Shown in pieces: positions 61,825-64,000 of a stretch of DNA of 64,000 nt. The stretch covers positions 165,261 through 229,260 of the forward strand of contig NZ_JH711483.1 of NCBI RefSeq assembly GCF_000269805.1, in the 5' to 3' direction. This DNA is from Actinomyces massiliensis 4401292. Its GTDB lineage: Bacteria > Actinomycetota > Actinomycetes > Actinomycetales > Actinomycetaceae. The notes under the pieces are model-generated. The model did not search any database. It was not told the origin of the DNA and saw nothing but the letters and a program-made list of their open reading frames with translations. The stretch's first letter is position 1. Each line of letters begins with the position of its first letter. The position numbers and the translations under genes were made by a program.

Positions 61825-64000
61825 ATGACTGACATGGTCCACATGACGATCGACGGAGTCCCTGTCGAGGTCGAGAAGGGCACGCTCCTCATCCGCGCCG
61901 CCGAGAAGATCGGGGTGCGCATCCCGCGCTTCTGCGACCATCCGCTGCTGGCGCCGTCGGCCAACTGCCGCCAGTGCCTGGTGGACGTGGCCATGCCGGG
62001 CCGCGACGGCGTGGTCCGCCCCATGCCCAAGCCGCAGCCCTCCTGCGCCATGACCGCCATGGACGGCATGGAGATCAACACCCAGGCCACCAGCGAGGTC
62101 GCGGCCAAGGCGCAGGCCGGGACCATGGAGTTCCTCCTGATCAACCACCCGCTGGACTGCCCGGTGTGCGACAAGGGCGGCGAGTGCCCCCTGCAGAACC
62201 AGGCCCTGGAGCTCATGGCCTCCGGCGCCCAGAGCGCCACCCGCTTCACCGACGTCAAGCGCACCTTCCCCAAGCCCCTGCGCCTGACCAGCAACATCCT
62301 GCTCGACCGCGACCGCTGCATCCTGTGCCAGCGCTGCGTGCGCTTCACCGATCAGATCGCCGGCGACCCCTTCATCGCCCTGCAGGGGCGCGGCGCCGGG
62401 CATGTCGGCGGCGAGATCACCGGGGGCCTGTACTCCGAGCAGATCGGCCGCTACGACTCCACCGTTCTGGACTTCTTCGACCCGGAGGGCACCGCGGGGA
62501 TGCTCACCGAGACGATCCGCGGCGAGGCCTACCTCGCGCCCGAGGCCGGCCTGGCCGGGCCGGGTGGCCAGGCCGGCGTCGTCGACGGCGCTGTCTACGG
62601 TCCCGGCGACCTGGCGGGCCGCGAGGATCTCGACGTCTCGGGCCGCCCCTTCGCCTCGTACTTCTCGGGCAACATCATCCAGATCTGTCCCGTCGGGGCG
62701 CTGACCAGCGCCCGCTACCGCTTCCGCTCCCGCCCCATGGACCTGGTCTCCACCGACTCGGTCACCGAGCACGACGCCTCAGGATCCGCCATCCGGGTGG
62801 ACATGCGCCGCGGCGTCGTGCTGCGCCGCCTGGCCGGCAACGACCCCGAGGTCAATGAGGAGTGGATCACCGACAAGGATCGCTTCGGCTTCGCCTGGTC
62901 CGCCCAGCCCGACCGCCTACGGGTCCCGCTCGTGCGCGATGAGGAGACCGGCGAGCTGGTGTCCACCTCCTGGTCCGATGCGCTCGACGTGGCCGCCCAG
63001 GGCCTGGCCAAGGCGAGGGACCGCGGCGGCGTCGCCCTGCTGCCCGGCGCCCGCACCACCCTGGAGGACGGCTGGGCCTGGTCCCGCTTCGCCCGCCAGG
63101 TGATGCGCACCAACGACATCGACCAGCGCGTGCGCGACCACAGCGAGGAGGAGGACCTCTTCCTCGCCTCCCGGGTCGCGGGCACGGGCTTGAGTGAGGT
63201 GACCTACTCCTCGTTGGAGCGGGCCGGGCAGGTGCTCCTGGTGGCCCTCGAGCCCGAGGACGAGTGCGGCTCCCTCTTCCTGCGCCTGCGCAAGGGGGTG
63301 CGCGCCGGCGGCGTGCGTGTGGCGACCATCGCCCCCACGAGCACAAACGGCTCGCGCAAGCTCAGCGCCACCACGATCCTGGCCGTTCCCGGTCAGGAGG
63401 CGCGCACCATCGCCCTGCTCTCCCAGACCCACCCCGACGTCGTCGAGGCGCTCAAGTCCGAGGGCGCCGCCATCCTCGTGGGGGAGCGCGCGGCCGCCGT
63501 CCCGGGCCTGCTCACCACCGTCGACACCCTGGCCACCGCCACCGGGGCCCGCCTGGCCTGGGTGCCGCGGCGCGCCGGGGAGCGCGGCGGGATCGAGGCG
63601 GGTCTGCTGCCCTTCCTCCTGCCCGGCGGACGGCCCGTCTCCGACGACGGCGCCCGTCGTCAGGTCCAGGACGCCTGGGGCATCGACCCGAGCGGGCTTC
63701 ACGCCCACGCCCCTCTACCCGATGCGCCCGGGCGCGACGCGACCCGGATCCTGGAGGCGCTGGCCGACGGCGCTCTCGGCGGCCTGGTGGTCGGCGGCAT
63801 CGACGTGCGCGACTTCCCGGACCCGGGCCTGGCCAGGGCGGCGCTGGCCGCCTCCGGCTTCACCGTCCAGCTCGAGGTGCGCCGCTCCGAGGTGAGCGAG
63901 CATGCCGACGTCGTGCTGCCGGTCGCCCCCGCCGAGGAGAAGAACGGTACCTTCGTCAACTGGGAGGGGCGCGTGCGCCCCTTCGGACAGGCGCACGTCT
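61825..64000 (+). CDS. nuoG: NADH-quinone oxidoreductase subunit G (3' end beyond window)
   Basis: 725 complete codons are visible; the gene runs off the window edge in frame (last readable residues [13 protein letters not shown]). The N-terminal 2Fe-2S domain has [15 protein letters not shown] and a further Cys in [10 protein letters not shown], then [15 protein letters not shown] and [12 protein letters not shown] for N5-type and N4-type clusters, then a molybdopterin-oxidoreductase-like domain ([38 protein letters not shown]). ATG 61825 follows a weak GGTGAGAC three bases after the nuoF stop. The remaining nuo genes presumably follow. Confidence 0.95.
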   Translation, partial: MTDMVHMTIDGVPVEVEKGTLLIRAAEKIGVRIPRFCDHPLLAPSANCRQCLVDVAMPGRDGVVRPMPKPQPSCAMTAMDGMEINTQATSEVAAKAQAGTMEFLLINHPLDCPVCDKGGECPLQNQALELMASGAQSATRFTDVKRTFPKPLRLTSNILLDRDRCILCQRCVRFTDQIAGDPFIALQGRGAGHVGGEITGGLYSEQIGRYDSTVLDFFDPEGTAGMLTETIRGEAYLAPEAGLAGPGGQAGVVDGAVYGPGDLAGREDLDVSGRPFASYFSGNIIQICPVGALTSARYRFRSRPMDLVSTDSVTEHDASGSAIRVDMRRGVVLRRLAGNDPEVNEEWITDKDRFGFAWSAQPDRLRVPLVRDEETGELVSTSWSDALDVAAQGLAKARDRGGVALLPGARTTLEDGWAWSRFARQVMRTNDIDQRVRDHSEEEDLFLASRVAGTGLSEVTYSSLERAGQVLLVALEPEDECGSLFLRLRKGVRAGGVRVATIAPTSTNGSRKLSATTILAVPGQEARTIALLSQTHPDVVEALKSEGAAILVGERAAAVPGLLTTVDTLATATGARLAWVPRRAGERGGIEAGLLPFLLPGGRPVSDDGARRQVQDAWGIDPSGLHAHAPLPDAPGRDATRILEALADGALGGLVVGGIDVRDFPDPGLARAALAASGFTVQLEVRRSEVSEHADVVLPVAPAEEKNGTFVNWEGRVRPFGQAHV

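Noticed and set aside
60181-62772. 863-codon minus-strand frame opposite nuoE-nuoG
   Set aside because: Antisense shadow of well-identified complex I genes, rich in Gly/Val/Gln/His as expected for such shadows.

Overview
The window is GC-rich, densely coded and rich in low-complexity Ala/Glu/Asp/Pro tracts. It carries the succinylase lysine branch (dapC, dapD), a complete-looking menaquinone gene set, a type I NADH dehydrogenase operon and a DipZ/SigK/RskA neighbourhood. This fits a high-GC Gram-positive actinobacterium, most likely Actinomycetaceae (Actinomyces-like); the genus is inference.

Layout: 0.1-5.9 kb is a peptide ABC transporter operon (substrate-binding lipoprotein, two permeases, fused ATPase). 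6.5-14.4 kb has typA, a giant acidic VanW-type membrane protein and a Pro/Ala-rich membrane protein. 14.6-20.1 kb holds ferredoxin, dapC, citrate synthase, a methyltransferase and dapD. 20.3-22.8 kb is an MFS exporter divergent from an ArsR-type regulator. 23-31.9 kb has menE and menA among small membrane proteins and a second MFS gene. 32.5-36.4 kb is a DipZ, ECF sigma and anti-sigma locus. menB follows, then a lower-GC island (38.3-40.8 kb) with small membrane proteins and a response regulator carrying a poly-C frameshift. 41.6-44.7 kb is a glycine-betaine transporter, then menC-menD, an HtrA protease and menG. 51.6-54.7 kb is a candidate toxin/immunity pair in which a PrsW-like membrane protease is fused to a putative nuclease. 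The window ends with a geranylgeranyl-reductase-like gene translationally coupled to nuoA-B-C-D-E-F-G (nuoG cut by the window edge).

How genes cooperate: menE, menA, menB, menC, menD and menG make menaquinone. The reductase-like gene may saturate its side chain, and Nuo reduces the quinone, so roughly half the window is a respiratory neighbourhood. menF and menH were not seen here.

Four things stand out. (1) The substrate-binding protein is circularly permuted: the C-terminal segment of an OppA/DppA-type protein lies before the N-terminal segment, behind one lipoprotein signal. (2) The PrsW-nuclease fusion with its downstream small gene. (3) A dispersed 22-bp tandem repeat (core CGAGATCGGTC) whose orientation mostly follows the 3' ends of genes, doubles into inverted pairs at convergent junctions and has been absorbed into the C-terminus of MenG. 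(4) Two other intergenic families: 28-bp-stem hairpins with covarying arms (three copies), and roughly 95-127 bp inverted-repeat elements sharing a near-central GGAATCATG core (six copies).
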